NCBI GenBank assembly: GCA_022825825.1
Contig: JAJDWA010000050.1
Location: 1 to 64,000, forward strand
DNA length: 64,000 nt
Origin: Candidatus Poribacteria bacterium
Lineage (GTDB): Bacteria; Poribacteria; WGA-4E; WGA-3G
Reading direction: 5' to 3'
The notes under the pieces were generated by a model, which was not told where the DNA came from, did not search any database, and was given only the letters and a program-made list of their open reading frames with translations. A program made the translations under genes and the position numbers. Numbering within the stretch: the first letter of the stretch is position 1; each line of letters begins with the position of its first letter. Shown one piece after another: positions 35,813 through 45,087 of this stretch.

Positions 35813-36505
35813 ATGAAAATCTTAATTTTGACTTCTTACACAGGTAAGCAAAAATACAAACCCTATAATCGCATCACACGCGAAGATCGTAGGTCCAGCG
35901 CACATTATGAGCAACGGATAACAGAACTAACAGACTACAGCGCGCCTGCTGGAGAAATGTTCACCGGTCCCTATGCCTACGCATTACGTGAAGGTTTAAG
36001 GCAAATTCGGGGACATGAACAGTATGGTCAGACAAAAATCGATCAGTACTTTCCCTCACATTATTATCGAGTTGACCTGCGAGAGGACTTGGTTCATGAA
36101 AACGATATTATCGTTCCGTTCGATGTTGAACCACTTTCTGGCACAGGGAATATAGATTACGGTGAGACAGATCGTTCTGGTCGCGTTCAAGCTTTAATAG
36201 AACGTTACGACCTCGTTTTTTCACTGTTGAAAAAATACGATTTCTTCCCACTCGAACACCTATTTCGGATTCAGTATAAGGTCCCTCTCATTCTCTTGGG
36301 AGCACGAAGTTGGAAAGTTTCAGTTCCTGAGTCCCGTTTTGTTTACGCCGCGGATTTAGTTGGACACGTTGATGGTGTGAGTAAGTATAACTACCAAGGA
36401 GCGGTGCTTAGAAAATTATGTGAAGTTGCCTGTAGTGATGGCTTTGGTGTGTTTGAGCAGATCAAACGGGACCCTCAGCGGCTATTGGAAATCGTAAGTG
36501 GATAG
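35813..36505 (+). CDS. DUF6884-like protein
   Basis: 230 residues. It opens with a beta strand and loop (MKILILTSYTGKQKYKPYNR) followed by SAPAGEMFTGPYAYALREGL, the arrangement of DUF6884/YaaA-like proteins in which an LTxSxxK-like loop and an xLYxGxxxxxL helix are conserved. A DxEPLSGTG loop and a Rossmann-like end (VPLILLGARSWK) follow. The family is found in DNA-modification and defence contexts, but no reaction is established for it here. The upstream ribosome site is weak (GGAGG lies 12 bases before ATG at 35813). Confidence 0.5.
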   Translation: MKILILTSYTGKQKYKPYNRITREDRRSSAHYEQRITELTDYSAPAGEMFTGPYAYALREGLRQIRGHEQYGQTKIDQYFPSHYYRVDLREDLVHENDIIVPFDVEPLSGTGNIDYGETDRSGRVQALIERYDLVFSLLKKYDFFPLEHLFRIQYKVPLILLGARSWKVSVPESRFVYAADLVGHVDGVSKYNYQGAVLRKLCEVACSDGFGVFEQIKRDPQRLLEIVSG

Positions 36506-36650
36506 TCAGAAGATATCCCGTTCACACCGGTATCCGACAGCGACATCCCTCATGATTCCGATCACCTTTGTAACGAGGGCGCGGTAGCGACTTGGATTCG
36601 GAGCCTCGGCTTAACATGGAAACCTGACTTACATACCCAGGAGAGAATCA

Positions 36651-37700
36651 GTGCTGAATAAGATATTCATTTTTATTAGCATCCTTATTATCCTTGCCAC
36701 CACTACCTGTACAAGCGAAGATACTTGGACTTGGAAAGATGATAGCAATATGGAGCATGTCCAAGTAGACAAATGGGTTGTACCCGAAAGGATTACTGCC
36801 ACAGTTTTAAGTACGGATAGAATAAGGGACATTCGGTATTCCTCTGATGGAAGGATACTTGCTGTCGCAAGAGGCTATAGTATTACACTATACAATATAG
36901 ATAAAAGAGAAGAGCATTTCGTATTCTCTGATCACACAAATTGGGTTCAATCCATTTCTTTCAGTCCCGATGGAGATACACTCGCAAGTGCCAGTTGGGA
37001 TAAGACAATCCGCCTTTGGGATACCAACACAGGAAAACTCAAATATACACTCACCCACCCTAAAGATTGGACCTGGAGCGTCTCTTTCAGTCCAGATGGA
37101 GAAACACTTGCGAGCGGAAGTTGGGGCACGATCTATCTCTGGGATACCCATACAGGAGATCTGAAAAAAACATTCACGAACCCACAAGACTGGGGAGAGA
37201 TAAAATCTATCTCTTTCAGTCCGGATGGTTACACGCTGGCAAGTTCCAGTGAAGACAAATACATCTACCTCTGGAATACCAACACAGGAGAACTGAAAAA
37301 GACATTACGACCTACTAACGAATTCGGAGAAATAAATTTCATCGTTTTCAGTCCCGATGGACACATACTTGCAAGTGCGAATGGAAGAACTGTCCAATTA
37401 TGGGATGTCAATACAGGAAAGCTCGAAAAAATACTTACTGGACATAGAAATTGGGTCGAATCCATCGTTTTCAGTCCCGATGGACACACACTTGCGAGTG
37501 CAAGTAGAGACGGAGATGTCCGTCTTTGGGATACCAGCACAGGCACTCTCAAATACACACTCACCGCATATCGCGAAAATCAATATGGAAAGTATCGGGA
37601 CCCTAAATGGTCAGTATCCTTTAGTCCAGATGGAAAGACACTCGCCACAGCAAGTGATTTTGCAACAATTTACTTCTGGAGACACAAAGAAAAGTTTTAA
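36651..37700 (+). CDS. Exported WD40-repeat protein
   Basis: 349 residues, AGGAGAG six bases upstream. The N-terminus is a hydrophobic signal (MLNKIFIFISILIILATTT) with a Cys at ~21, so it may be a lipoprotein with an atypical lipobox. Seven WD40 repeats follow, each with SFSPDGxTLASxSxDxxIxLWDTxTG. It forms a beta-propeller without other domains, unlike the caspase fusion at 17183. Probably a protein-binding scaffold at the envelope. Confidence 0.8.
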   Translation: MLNKIFIFISILIILATTTCTSEDTWTWKDDSNMEHVQVDKWVVPERITATVLSTDRIRDIRYSSDGRILAVARGYSITLYNIDKREEHFVFSDHTNWVQSISFSPDGDTLASASWDKTIRLWDTNTGKLKYTLTHPKDWTWSVSFSPDGETLASGSWGTIYLWDTHTGDLKKTFTNPQDWGEIKSISFSPDGYTLASSSEDKYIYLWNTNTGELKKTLRPTNEFGEINFIVFSPDGHILASANGRTVQLWDVNTGKLEKILTGHRNWVESIVFSPDGHTLASASRDGDVRLWDTSTGTLKYTLTAYRENQYGKYRDPKWSVSFSPDGKTLATASDFATIYFWRHKEKF

Positions 37701-38165
37701 TTTACTTCACAATGAAGCGTATGATCTGACGCTTGCTGGAGCGATCTGCTTTCCGATGACCTCATCGCAACCGTCCGCTTGGTATTCTTCGCGATAACTA
37801 ACGAAAAGAAAGATGAAGCGACTATGGGATCGTCAAAATTATATAGCTTCCGGGAAAGTGTTTACGATGAGTAACAATACACGCGATACATTTGCGGCTT
37901 TAAGGTTAGAGATACGCAAGCGTTCGGTGTATAAGGAACATCTTGGTGAAGAGCGACGCTTAACACGCAAGCAAGGCTGTAAATCGGTGGAAAATCACAC
38001 TCTTGGGGTATCGGTTATTGAAGTCGATCAAGACGTGGTATAGGTGGCCAGGCTAAAGTCTTATGGATGGGGGGAGCGTAAAAAAATCAGTTTTTCTCGG
38101 TTTGTCTGCCTACATAGGAATCATTTAATTTATTCGACAGTAGGCGAAGAGAGGGAAGTAGGATT
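37701..38165. other. Mostly gene-free; possible decayed fragments
   Basis: A startless frame at about 37734-37875 reads CWSDLLSDDLIATVRLVFFA, then AITNEKKDEATMGSSKLYSF, and may be the tail of a lost gene. A frame at 37867-38043 (MSNNTRDTFAALRLEIRKRS, ending VIEVDQDVV) is 58 codons with no good ribosome site; I give it about a one in four chance of being real. Nothing else stands out. Confidence 0.3.
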
Positions 38166-38696
38166 ATGTGTCTTCAAGTTACGATTGATCAAATACGGGA
38201 CGGTATAGAACAGGGGATATTAAAAGCCGAGCGTCACGCTATTGTAGAGAAACTCCTTCGAGGGTTAGGGTGGCAAACAGATGATAAAATGTTCGTCGTC
38301 CGTAAATATAGGATCGGAGGCAGAACAATAGACTACGGATTGCGTAATAATCTGGCATGGCCTCTTGCCTTCATTGAGGTCAAGAATATTAGCGAGTTAG
38401 ACAGTGTTGCGGCAAGGCAAATCTTTTCGTCTGCGATTAGAAGGCGTGTGCCGATATTTGTGCTTACCGATGGTCGAGTGTGGAGATTCTTTCACACCTT
38501 TGGAAGCGATGATTACGCCGACTGCCAAGTCTGTGCATTGGATCTCATCGATGGCGACAGTAAGACCAATGCCCTCCTGTTACAGAGATACTTGAGTTAC
38601 AAGTCCCTTCAGGATGGCGATGCGGCTCGTGCTATTGAAAATAACTATCTCCTGTTGGTGGAAGCCAAACATCTCTCGGAAAGGAAGATAATGTGA
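38166..38696 (+). CDS. HsdR N-terminal-like nuclease-fold protein
   Basis: 176 residues. It matches the N-terminal domain of type I restriction R subunits (HSDR_N-like): an N-terminal helix (KAERHAIVEKLLRGLGWQTD), then the PD-(D/E)XK core GGRTIDYGLRNN and FIEVKNISELD (D then E-x-K), and the FVLTDGRVWRFF strand and turn. The ATPase/helicase part of HsdR is absent, so it is a stand-alone nuclease or binding domain. Overlaps the next gene by four bases (GTGA). The pair may be a small defence or mobile-element unit. Confidence 0.75.
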   Translation: MCLQVTIDQIRDGIEQGILKAERHAIVEKLLRGLGWQTDDKMFVVRKYRIGGRTIDYGLRNNLAWPLAFIEVKNISELDSVAARQIFSSAIRRRVPIFVLTDGRVWRFFHTFGSDDYADCQVCALDLIDGDSKTNALLLQRYLSYKSLQDGDAARAIENNYLLLVEAKHLSERKIM

Positions 38697-39289
38697 CGAC
38701 TAAAGCGAAAGGGGAGAAACTCCTAGAAGATAATGTCTATATTGTTTATTGCTGGCGGTATGAACATCAATCTATCTGTAAAATAGGTAAGAGCATTTTT
38801 AGCAAGTTTTATGACAATAGTATAAAGCCGGCATTACGTTTTAGCGTTCTTGACATTGAGATTCTGGGAATTTGCCTATGTGATAGCAAACAAGCGCGCG
38901 ACAAACTGGAATTGTATCTATTAGACAAGCGATTCAATAGAGTGCGTTCTGACCGGGAATGGGTCTACTTAAACTCTCAAGTCAGAGATTGGATTCAGAA
39001 AGACTGCCTTGATGGAAATTGGACCGTTGAATATTTCCAAAAATTGGAGAACGAGTATAAAGAAGCCCATCGTAATCGTAATAAAGAATATCAGCGCAAG
39101 AAAAGGGATGAAGAGATTCTTAAAAAACGCGCCCGAAAAATGTACGATCGATATTCTGCTAAGTCCACATCAGGATTAACCGTTGGAGGTTCTACACTGG
39201 CACGCATCATAGTTGCTGAAGATTTGGAGATGCAGGGAGTGGATGCCTCCCGTATAGAAGAATTGTTAGCGGAAATAGAAGAAAATTAA
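38693..39289 (+). CDS. T5orf172/GIY-YIG-like nuclease-family protein
   Basis: 198 residues with a GTG start at 38693. The N-terminal ~100 residues follow the T5orf172/MUG113 version of the GIY-YIG fold: NVYIVYCWRYEHQSICKIGK (replacing GIY...YIG), then ALRFSVLDIEILGICLCDSK, the helix KLELYLLDKRF and REWVYLNSQ. The C-terminus is a long basic helix (NRNKEYQRKKRDEEILKKRA). Translationally coupled to the HsdR_N-like gene. It is one of four GIY-YIG-type genes in the window. Nuclease activity is likely but unproven. Confidence 0.65.
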   Translation: MTTKAKGEKLLEDNVYIVYCWRYEHQSICKIGKSIFSKFYDNSIKPALRFSVLDIEILGICLCDSKQARDKLELYLLDKRFNRVRSDREWVYLNSQVRDWIQKDCLDGNWTVEYFQKLENEYKEAHRNRNKEYQRKKRDEEILKKRARKMYDRYSAKSTSGLTVGGSTLARIIVAEDLEMQGVDASRIEELLAEIEEN

Positions 39290-39403
39290 CGCTACGGGAC
39301 AGGGGTCTTGCCTATAGGAGAACTGAAAAAATCACATTTTACGTCTTTTAGAAGAGTGAACGAGGTTTTATTTACGGAGTATTACCGAGCAAAGGATACC
39401 TAT

Positions 39404-41167
39404 ATGAGAACTCAAATTATTCCGATCGCATGGTGTGTGATATTTTCACTTGCTACGTTGTCCCTCCCCGCGGAAGAACGAGAGACACAACTCCCAAATC
39501 TATGGACATTCCACTGGGAGCTTGACGAAACGATAGAGGGACAGGAAAGTGCGATGCCCGTTGAACCCGTAGAGGTGACGTTTCTCAACGAGCCGGTAGA
39601 AATCGCGTCTCATAGTGCGTCTTTGGCGTTACTGCGGAAGTATTCGGTGCATCTGGGACCTGAATGGAGTCCAAGACTTGCGTATAGATTGCTCCAGACT
39701 TTTGAATCTATACCCCAAGAAACGAACAATCCTTATGGAGAAACCCCCAGCGTAGAAGCCTCTGTGTGGCGGTTAGGCAACCGCCATATTCAAGATGACC
39801 TTTCGGTGGAATATCGAGATGGACAGCAGGTTGTCACCATCGCTGAAGAGGCGTTTGTGCATGCAACACCGCTATTAGCGGAAATTGAAGGCGTTCGGGG
39901 TAGGTACTTCTCTAAACGTCTACATCATGCCGTGGTTCGGTTTGTCACCGACAGCGGTGCCGATAGATACGCCCTTGAACGGATATTACAGGAACGTTAC
40001 GCCGTCAGCATAAATATCCCAGATTATAGCGAACTCACGCGATATACAACCGGTGAACACGCAGGACGTTTTTCAGAATTCAAGAACGAAGAACTTATCG
40101 CGCTCGTCTCAATGTTAGAAGAGTTTCCGTCAGGTATGCTGAAAACACCAGGACTGAAATATTTCGTGAGGCGACTTGATGGGCAACCGCATCCGCTTTA
40201 TCCAGGCGCGCCCGCGGTCGCATGGCCGGGGGCAGGCTATATTGAGTTTATGGAATCTGCCTTTAGAGCACAAGGCGCGGACTATATTCACCGTTTGATT
40301 CTCCATGAAAAAGCACATTTCTTATGGGAATATCTCTTTGATGAGCAACTCAAACAGGATTGGATTGAACTTGGCGGTTGGTTTGAAAATCCCGACGATG
40401 TTGATGGGTGGTCAACGACAAAACAAGTTGAGTTCGTCTCTGCTTATGCCCATGGTGTAAATCCGAATGAGGACATGGCGGAGAGCATCAGTTTTTACAT
40501 TGTGAACCCTGACAAACTTCGTTCGCGTTCGCCTGCCAAATATGAGTTTATCCAGAACCGAGTGATGCACGGCACACGCTATCTCTCAAAGATACGCGAG
40601 GACTTAACCTTTGAAGTTTACAACCTCTACCCTGATTATGTCTATCCAGGGCGGATTATACGAATTGATATACAGGTTGAAGGGGAACCCGAAGAAGATA
40701 AACTCATAACGGTAGAAATTGAGATTCATGGAGAGAGTGACTTAGATACTGCACAAACCGCATATATCAGAGTTTTTAGTGAAAAAGGCACTTTCTTTGA
40801 CCTCGCGTGGATGTCTCCGGTTGATGCCAGTGGAATGAGCGTTCCGTCTGGGCATATTCTGCGTGGAGAAGCAACGCTATCGAAATATGCAGCCAATGGA
40901 TACTGGAAACCTGACCAAATCCGAATATGGGATGCTCATCGTAATGAGAGACTTGCGTCCCCAACAATCAATTTCGGGTGGAAACTCTACATTGACAATC
41001 CACTTGCCGATTGTGAACCCCCAATTTATGTCAAAAACTCAATGCGACTTTCCTTATCAGATGCAACGACTGAAGAAGGCAGACCTTATCAAATTGTTAC
41101 CGCCCGTTGGCAACTTATTGAAAAAAACGGTATACGGGGTGTTTACGCACTGAAGTGCCACCTTTAA
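39404..41167 (+). pseudogene. Secreted HExxH metalloprotease, N-terminal part (split by IS)
   Basis: From ATG 39404 (signal peptide MRTQIIPIAWCVIFSLATLS) about 582 residues are native, up to GVYA at 41149. The last few codons to TAA 41167 come from the IS. A zinc-peptidase motif, LILHEKAHFLWEYL (HExxH), lies near residue 301, with a downstream acidic stretch as a possible third ligand. Removing the IS and one CAC copy restores GVYA-QMNDENRE in frame with the 42411 segment, giving a protein of ~900 residues ending in a FlgD-like sorting domain. Probably non-functional in its present form. Confidence 0.8.
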
Positions 41168-41189
41168 TTTGGACCAAAAATTAGAAAAG

Positions 41190-42038
41190 TTAAGACAAGT
41201 TTTGTTGCTCAAATTCCACAGGTGTCAAATACCCTAACGCTGAGTGAGGACGTTTCTGATTATACACCTGTGTGAGAAACTGCTGGATGCGTTCTCGAGC
41301 CTCGGTGATGCTTTGATAGTCATTGAGGTGAACTTCTTCCTCCTTGAGGGTGCGGATGAGTCTTTCAGCATACCCGTTCTCCCACGGTCGCCCTCTGTGT
41401 GCTAACGAGATCTCAATCCCATGATGGGTGAGGATGGAGATATAAGCACTTGAAAGATACTGCACGCCTTGATCACTGTGGTGGATCTCTGGAGACCCGT
41501 TTTGGTGTAAGGCTGCCTCCAAGGGGTTCAAGGTCAGAGCTTGTGTCAGATGCTGACTCAGATGCCACCCTCTGATCATGCGAGTGAAGACATCCATGAG
41601 GAGGGCAACATACACGAAGCGTCCTTTCAAGCGGACGTAGGTAATATCGCCTACCCAGACCTGATCGGGACGACAGACCTCAACGGACTCCAAGCGATTC
41701 ACCCATGGAAACCGGGCGACTTCCGACGATCTCGTGGTTTGACCGCAAAAACGTTTGACGGAAATGGATAAGTTTTCTTCTTTCATCAACCGGGCAACGC
41801 GTTTATACCCGACGGTGTATCCTTGACGCAGTAGCAACGCCCTGATGCGCCTATATCCATAGGTCGGATACCGAGCCGCTAACCGCTGTATTTCCGCTCG
41901 CAGGACGTCTTGAGACGGGTCACTTTTCGGTTGATAATAGAAGCTACTTTTGTTGAAACCCAGCGTCTCACATATCTGTCGCACCGAATACTCCTTGCGC
42001 AACGTCTCAATGAGGCGTCGCTGTTGAGATGGATTCAA
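41190..42038 (-). CDS. IS3-family transposase OrfB (DDE integrase core)
   Basis: 282 residues. An HTH_21-like N-terminus (VRQICETLGFNKSSFYYQ; YPTYGYRRIRALLLRQGYTV) is followed by the rve core: DQVWVGDITYVRL (first Asp), then IHHSDQGVQYLSS (second Asp) and RGRPWENGYAERLIRTLKEE (catalytic Glu region). It ends in the usual NQKRPHSALGYLTPVEFEQ. Overlaps orfA by four bases; normally made as an OrfAB fusion by programmed frameshifting. Confidence 0.92.
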   Translation of the reverse strand: MNPSQQRRLIETLRKEYSVRQICETLGFNKSSFYYQPKSDPSQDVLRAEIQRLAARYPTYGYRRIRALLLRQGYTVGYKRVARLMKEENLSISVKRFCGQTTRSSEVARFPWVNRLESVEVCRPDQVWVGDITYVRLKGRFVYVALLMDVFTRMIRGWHLSQHLTQALTLNPLEAALHQNGSPEIHHSDQGVQYLSSAYISILTHHGIEISLAHRGRPWENGYAERLIRTLKEEEVHLNDYQSITEARERIQQFLTQVYNQKRPHSALGYLTPVEFEQQNLS

Positions 42039-42325
42039 TCCAACAAAGTCGATGCTTTTTTTTGAATTTCTAATGCCAATGTCAACCGTCCAACAAGTTG
42101 CTCGAGTTGAGCGATCCGCTCCGTCGCCTCGCTGGATTGCTTATCCGTGGAGGCAAACAGAGACGCCACATTTTCAACGACTTGCTGCTTCCACTTTGAG
42201 AGCTGTTGTTCGCTGAGGTTATGTCGCCGACACAGTTCTGCTTGGGAACTTTCACCACTGAGTGCCTCAAGCACGACTTCTGCTTTAAACTCGGGAGTGT
42301 ATCTTCTTCGTTTTCGTTTCGCCAT
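42035..42325 (-). CDS. IS3-family OrfA (HTH protein)
   Basis: 96 residues from ATG 42325, with AAAGGAG upstream. MAKRKRRRYTPEFKAEVVLE, then ALSGESSQAELCRRHNLSEQ and LSKWKQQVVEN form the HTH_Tnp_1 domain, followed by a leucine-zipper-like coiled coil (RIAQLEQLVGRLTLALEIQK). It binds the terminal repeats and provides the N-terminus of the OrfAB transposase. The remnants at 22.4 and 60.5 kb derive from relatives of this gene. Confidence 0.9.
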   Translation of the reverse strand: MAKRKRRRYTPEFKAEVVLEALSGESSQAELCRRHNLSEQQLSKWKQQVVENVASLFASTDKQSSEATERIAQLEQLVGRLTLALEIQKKASTLLD

Positions 42326-42410
42326 CGGAATTCTCCTTTCAATGAGATTGTTATTGTAGCACAATCTTGTTTTAGAAAGTGGTCCAGTTTTCCGGTGGCA
42401 GTACACACAG

Positions 42411-43373
42411 ATGAATGATGAGAATAGGGAAACTTACTCACGGCGCGAAAATTGGGGAGAATATAATCCAGAAACCCGTGAGGCAACAGTTAAACTCATT
42501 ATTCCTGACTACTTTCAGAACGGCACTTATACAATGTCCACCATTACAATGGAAGATGTCGCATTAAATGGCGGGAGCGTTTATTTTACTGACTGGTTTG
42601 GTGAAGAGCACAATTCAGAACTTGATGAACCCCCGGCTACCATTGAGATTCAAACAACAAATCCTGATTCGACACAACCTGTTCTGGATATAAATCGGAT
42701 TACAATTCAAGCAGAACCGACACACCCACACGTACCAAACGGGGAAACCCGCGTTGACATCATTTTCAGAGTCAAGGATGACATCAGTGGCTATGCCCAA
42801 ACAGACATGCTGCTACGCGATCCTCAGGGGGGGACGCATTTTTTTCGGCATTATGATGTGGATTTTTGGGACATCTATTTTTCACGGGATCCGAAGGTTT
42901 ATGAGATCTATCACAAGACGATTATTTTGCCTGTCGGCAGTGCGCCTGGCACGTGGGGGCTTGCTGAGATGAACGTCCATGACAAAGCACAGAACACGCT
43001 TCGCGCGGATTTCACAGAGATTGTTCGTTTTGAAGTGGAAGAGGGAGCTGCCGCTGCGCCTATAATCGCTTCACTTCCTGATGATACACAGTTGCTGGCA
43101 AATTACCCCAATCCGTTTAATCCAGAGACTTGGATACCCTACCAATTAGCAAGTGCCAGCGACGTCCAAATTACCATTTACGATATAAGGGGTCTGTTAG
43201 TTCACACACTACCACTTGGGCATCAATCCGCAGGGCATTATACAGGTAGAAGCCGTGCAGCGTATTGGGACGGGCGAAATGGTTTCGGAGAAAAAGTCGC
43301 CAGTGGCGTCTATTTCTATACACTCACTGCCGGCAAGTTCACAGCGACACGGAAGCTGTTGATACGGAAATAA
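42411..43373 (+). pseudogene. Secreted metalloprotease, C-terminal part with FlgD-like sorting domain
   Basis: 320 residues continuing the protein interrupted at 41150; the true junction is at 42409. Beta-rich domains (ATVKLIIPDYFQNGTYTMST, RVDIIFRVKDDISGYAQTDM) are followed by the C-terminal block LANYPNPFNPETWIPYQLA, VQITIYDIRGLLVHTLPLGH, YWDGRNGFGEKVASGVYFY and FTATRKLLIRK. This is the FlgD-Ig/type-A sorting module, and the WIPYQLA variant is the main hint of Poribacteria. No start codon is functional here; the listed ATG is simply the first Met. Confidence 0.8.
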
Positions 43374-43461
43374 GGCATATCAGAAAAACGAGGAAGGAGG
43401 GTGTTTTGTTGTCTACTATCCTTCTATTGAAAGCACTGATCCCACGGTGCACTCGGAAACT

Positions 43462-43620
43462 ATGCAGAATGTATCACTTCAGCAAGCCGTCAAAATGACA
43501 GGCAAGAGCGAATCAACGCTCCGTCGCGATGTGAAAAAAGGAAAGGTATCCGTAGGACGCGCAAGCGTGAACTTTTACGTGATTTCCAATTCAATTTGCC
43601 ACTTGCGAAACCACTCATAA
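43462..43620 (+). pseudogene. Fragment of HTH/coiled-coil protein gene
   Basis: 52 codons reading MQNVSLQQAVKMTGKSESTL, RRDVKKGKVSVGRASVN, then unrelated residues to TAA. It matches the HTH start of the 12604 and 44539 proteins (ESTLRRDxxxGKVS) and lacks the linker and coiled coil. The similarity ends where the 3' end of the convergent GIY-YIG gene begins (43575). Confidence 0.7.
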
Positions 43621-44333
43621 AGAGTTTTGTAGGGAATTTGTTCAAACGCTTTGAAAAATTGCTTGCGTTTTTCGGTTATATCCATATTCATCGGCATAAG
43701 AAGGACAAAGAAAAACCACCTTGCCTGCGCGTATTCGGGACGTTTCTTTGTTTCTGACATCTTCTGACATGCCTCTGCGCTGTGCCTCTTGCCATATCTC
43801 GGATTCTTCGCCCCGCGTTTTGTTTCCGACATCCTCTGACAAGTTTCTGCGCTGTGCTTCTTGCCATACATAGAGGCGTTTTCACCTGTCCTACCATAAT
43901 TTTTACCCTTCTTTGTTTCCGATATTTTCTGGCATATCTCTGTGGGACGACGCTTGCCCTTGAGTGCTTCCGAAATATTCTGGCGATGTTCTACACTAAG
44001 TTTCTTGCCATAAAACGGATGCTTTTCACCGCTTACGGTTTCTGATGTCCAACCCTCCCCGCCTTCTGTTTGATTATACCCGTTATGAAAGTCGCCGAAA
44101 TGTGCTATCCAATACATTTCCCTTTCTTTGAGGTATTCAGGATCCGTAATTCCGTCCTCGATGATCTCACGGGTAAAGTTTTCCTTACCATATTTAGCCA
44201 TCGCATCCTTTAAGGATTTACTATCACGCTTATCCCTCCAACGCTGTTTATCGCGCACAGGAAGATCGCGTTCAGTTTTCCCTGTGTAACCTTTTCCGTT
44301 AATCTTGTTTCGCCATCTGTAAATAGTTGCCAT
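43575..44333 (-). CDS. GIY-YIG homing-type endonuclease with NUMOD3 repeats
   Basis: 252 residues. The GIY-YIG core is at the N-terminus (ATIYRWRNKINGKGYTGKTE, RWRDKRDSKSLKDAMAKYG, then IAHFGDFHNGYNQTEGG with the usual Asn). Four NUMOD3 DNA-binding repeats follow (GEKHPFYGKKLSVEHRQNIS, AEICQKISETKKG-type, ASMYGKKHSAETCQRMS, NPRYGKRHSAEACQKMS). The last ~50 residues look foreign. This is the architecture of phage-type homing endonucleases, here free-standing. It begins 9-10 nt after minus-strand leader RNA copy 6, so its translation is probably leader controlled. Confidence 0.85.
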   Translation of the reverse strand: MATIYRWRNKINGKGYTGKTERDLPVRDKQRWRDKRDSKSLKDAMAKYGKENFTREIIEDGITDPEYLKEREMYWIAHFGDFHNGYNQTEGGEGWTSETVSGEKHPFYGKKLSVEHRQNISEALKGKRRPTEICQKISETKKGKNYGRTGENASMYGKKHSAETCQRMSETKRGAKNPRYGKRHSAEACQKMSETKKRPEYAQARWFFFVLLMPMNMDITEKRKQFFKAFEQIPYKTLYEWFRKWQIELEIT

Positions 44334-44342
44334 TGTGGGTCA

Positions 44343-44426
44343 CCAGTTACCAGTCTTTAACCCCTGCAAAGTAGGTAGGCAGACACGCCACCAAGCAGTG
44401 ACGCTTTGCATGTCTGCCAACTGGTC
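44343..44426 (-). ncRNA. Pseudoknotted leader RNA, copy 6 (minus strand)
   Basis: Read on the minus strand. P1: CCAGUU (complement of 44419-44424) with AACUGG (44343-44348) or ACUGG (44350-44354). P2: GGCAGACA (44411-44418) with UGUCUGCC (44378-44385), perfect. Pseudoknot: UGCAAAG (44404-44410) with CUUUGCA (44365-44371), perfect. The loop hairpin is CGUCAC/GUGGCG. The doubled CUGG is present (ACUGGUAACUGG), and the second copy ends 9 nt before the endonuclease AUG. Helix sequences are unrelated to copies 1-5, but the layout is the same. Confidence 0.8.
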
Positions 44427-44431
44427 TAAAT

Positions 44432-44460
44432 ATGATAGCATTTTGGCACTTTTCTGTCAA
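44432..44460 (-). promoter_or_regulatory. Sigma70 promoter of leader RNA copy 6
   Basis: On the minus strand: TTGACA (complement of 44455-44460), 17-bp spacer, TATCAT (complement of 44432-44437), then ATTTAGACCAG, which puts the start at the leader's CCAG. Divergent from the HTH gene at 44539. Confidence 0.8.
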
Positions 44461-44538
44461 TGTTTTTTTTGAAACTAACGCAGACTGGATTTCGTTTGAT
44501 ATACTCAAAATTTCCCACATGACACGAAATGAGGGGTA

Positions 44539-45027
44539 ATGAGTATGTCAAAAATAACTATTATCGAGGCAGTCAAACGGATCCCTGTGAGTGAGTCAAC
44601 CCTCCGCAGAGACATCGCTTCTGGCAAGGTATCATCAGAAAAGGACGCAAGAGGCAGACGTGTTATTGACGTGGCAGAATTGCAACGTGCCTATGAAGAA
44701 CTGAAAACCACCAGGAACGATGCCCAGCCAACTGAACAAACGAATAACAAGACAATGACCGGGCATGACAGGGCAGAAATTCTCGCGGTGAAGGACAATC
44801 AGATCGCCGATCTCCGTAATCAACTCGAGAAGGCAGAGTCCCAGTTTCAACTCGCGACGACCGAGAAAACAAAACTCCTGAACTTGCTATCTGCCGAGAA
44901 AGAAGAAAAGCGCGAACTAAAAGCGGAAATGCTCGCCCTGATGCCCCCACCAGAGGAAAGACAGCAGAAAACATCTCCAAACCAAATCAAACCACGCTGT
45001 TGGCTTCAAAGACTGATTGGAGCGTGA
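44539..45027 (+). CDS. HTH and coiled-coil DNA-binding protein, copy 2
   Basis: 162 residues; ATG 44539 or the in-frame ATG at 44545 (GAGGGG upstream fits the first better). It has the same plan as the 12604 protein: HTH (KITIIEAVKRIPVSESTLRR, DIASGKVSSEKD), polar linker with NNKTMTGHD, coiled coil (AVKDNQIADLRNQLEKAESQ, TKLLNLLSAEKEEKRELKAE) and amphipathic end (CWLQRLIGA). Its stop is 26 bp before the promoter of leader copy 3, and its own promoter (GATATACTC near 44498) faces the promoter of leader copy 6. It is therefore placed between two leader RNAs. Regulator role is inferred. Confidence 0.75.
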   Translation: MSMSKITIIEAVKRIPVSESTLRRDIASGKVSSEKDARGRRVIDVAELQRAYEELKTTRNDAQPTEQTNNKTMTGHDRAEILAVKDNQIADLRNQLEKAESQFQLATTEKTKLLNLLSAEKEEKRELKAEMLALMPPPEERQQKTSPNQIKPRCWLQRLIGA

Positions 45028-45053
45028 TAGCCCCGTCGCATCAAAAAAGCGAC

Positions 45054-45082
45054 TTGCCTAATTTTCGCAAATCTGATATACT
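45054..45082 (+). promoter_or_regulatory. Sigma70-like promoter of leader RNA copy 3
   Basis: TTGCCT at 45054-45059, 17-bp spacer, TATACT at 45077-45082 in the context TCTGATATACTCTTAAAA. The -35 and -10 regions match copy 2 closely. Confidence 0.8.
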
Positions 45083-45087
45083 CTTAA

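Larger units (their letters stand above)
41151..42405 (-). mobile_element. IS3-family insertion sequence, intact, 1255 bp
   Basis: Ends: TGAAGTGCCACC at 41151 and, reading inward from the other side, TGTACTGCCACC at 42405; the similarity continues inward (TTGGACCA/CTGGACCA, then AGAAAAG/TAAAACAAG). A 3-bp target duplication CAC flanks it (41148-41150 and 42406-42408). It encodes orfA and orfB on the minus strand, overlapping as in -1 frameshift IS3 elements. The sharp ends and rejoining of the host frame suggest a recent insertion. Confidence 0.9.
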
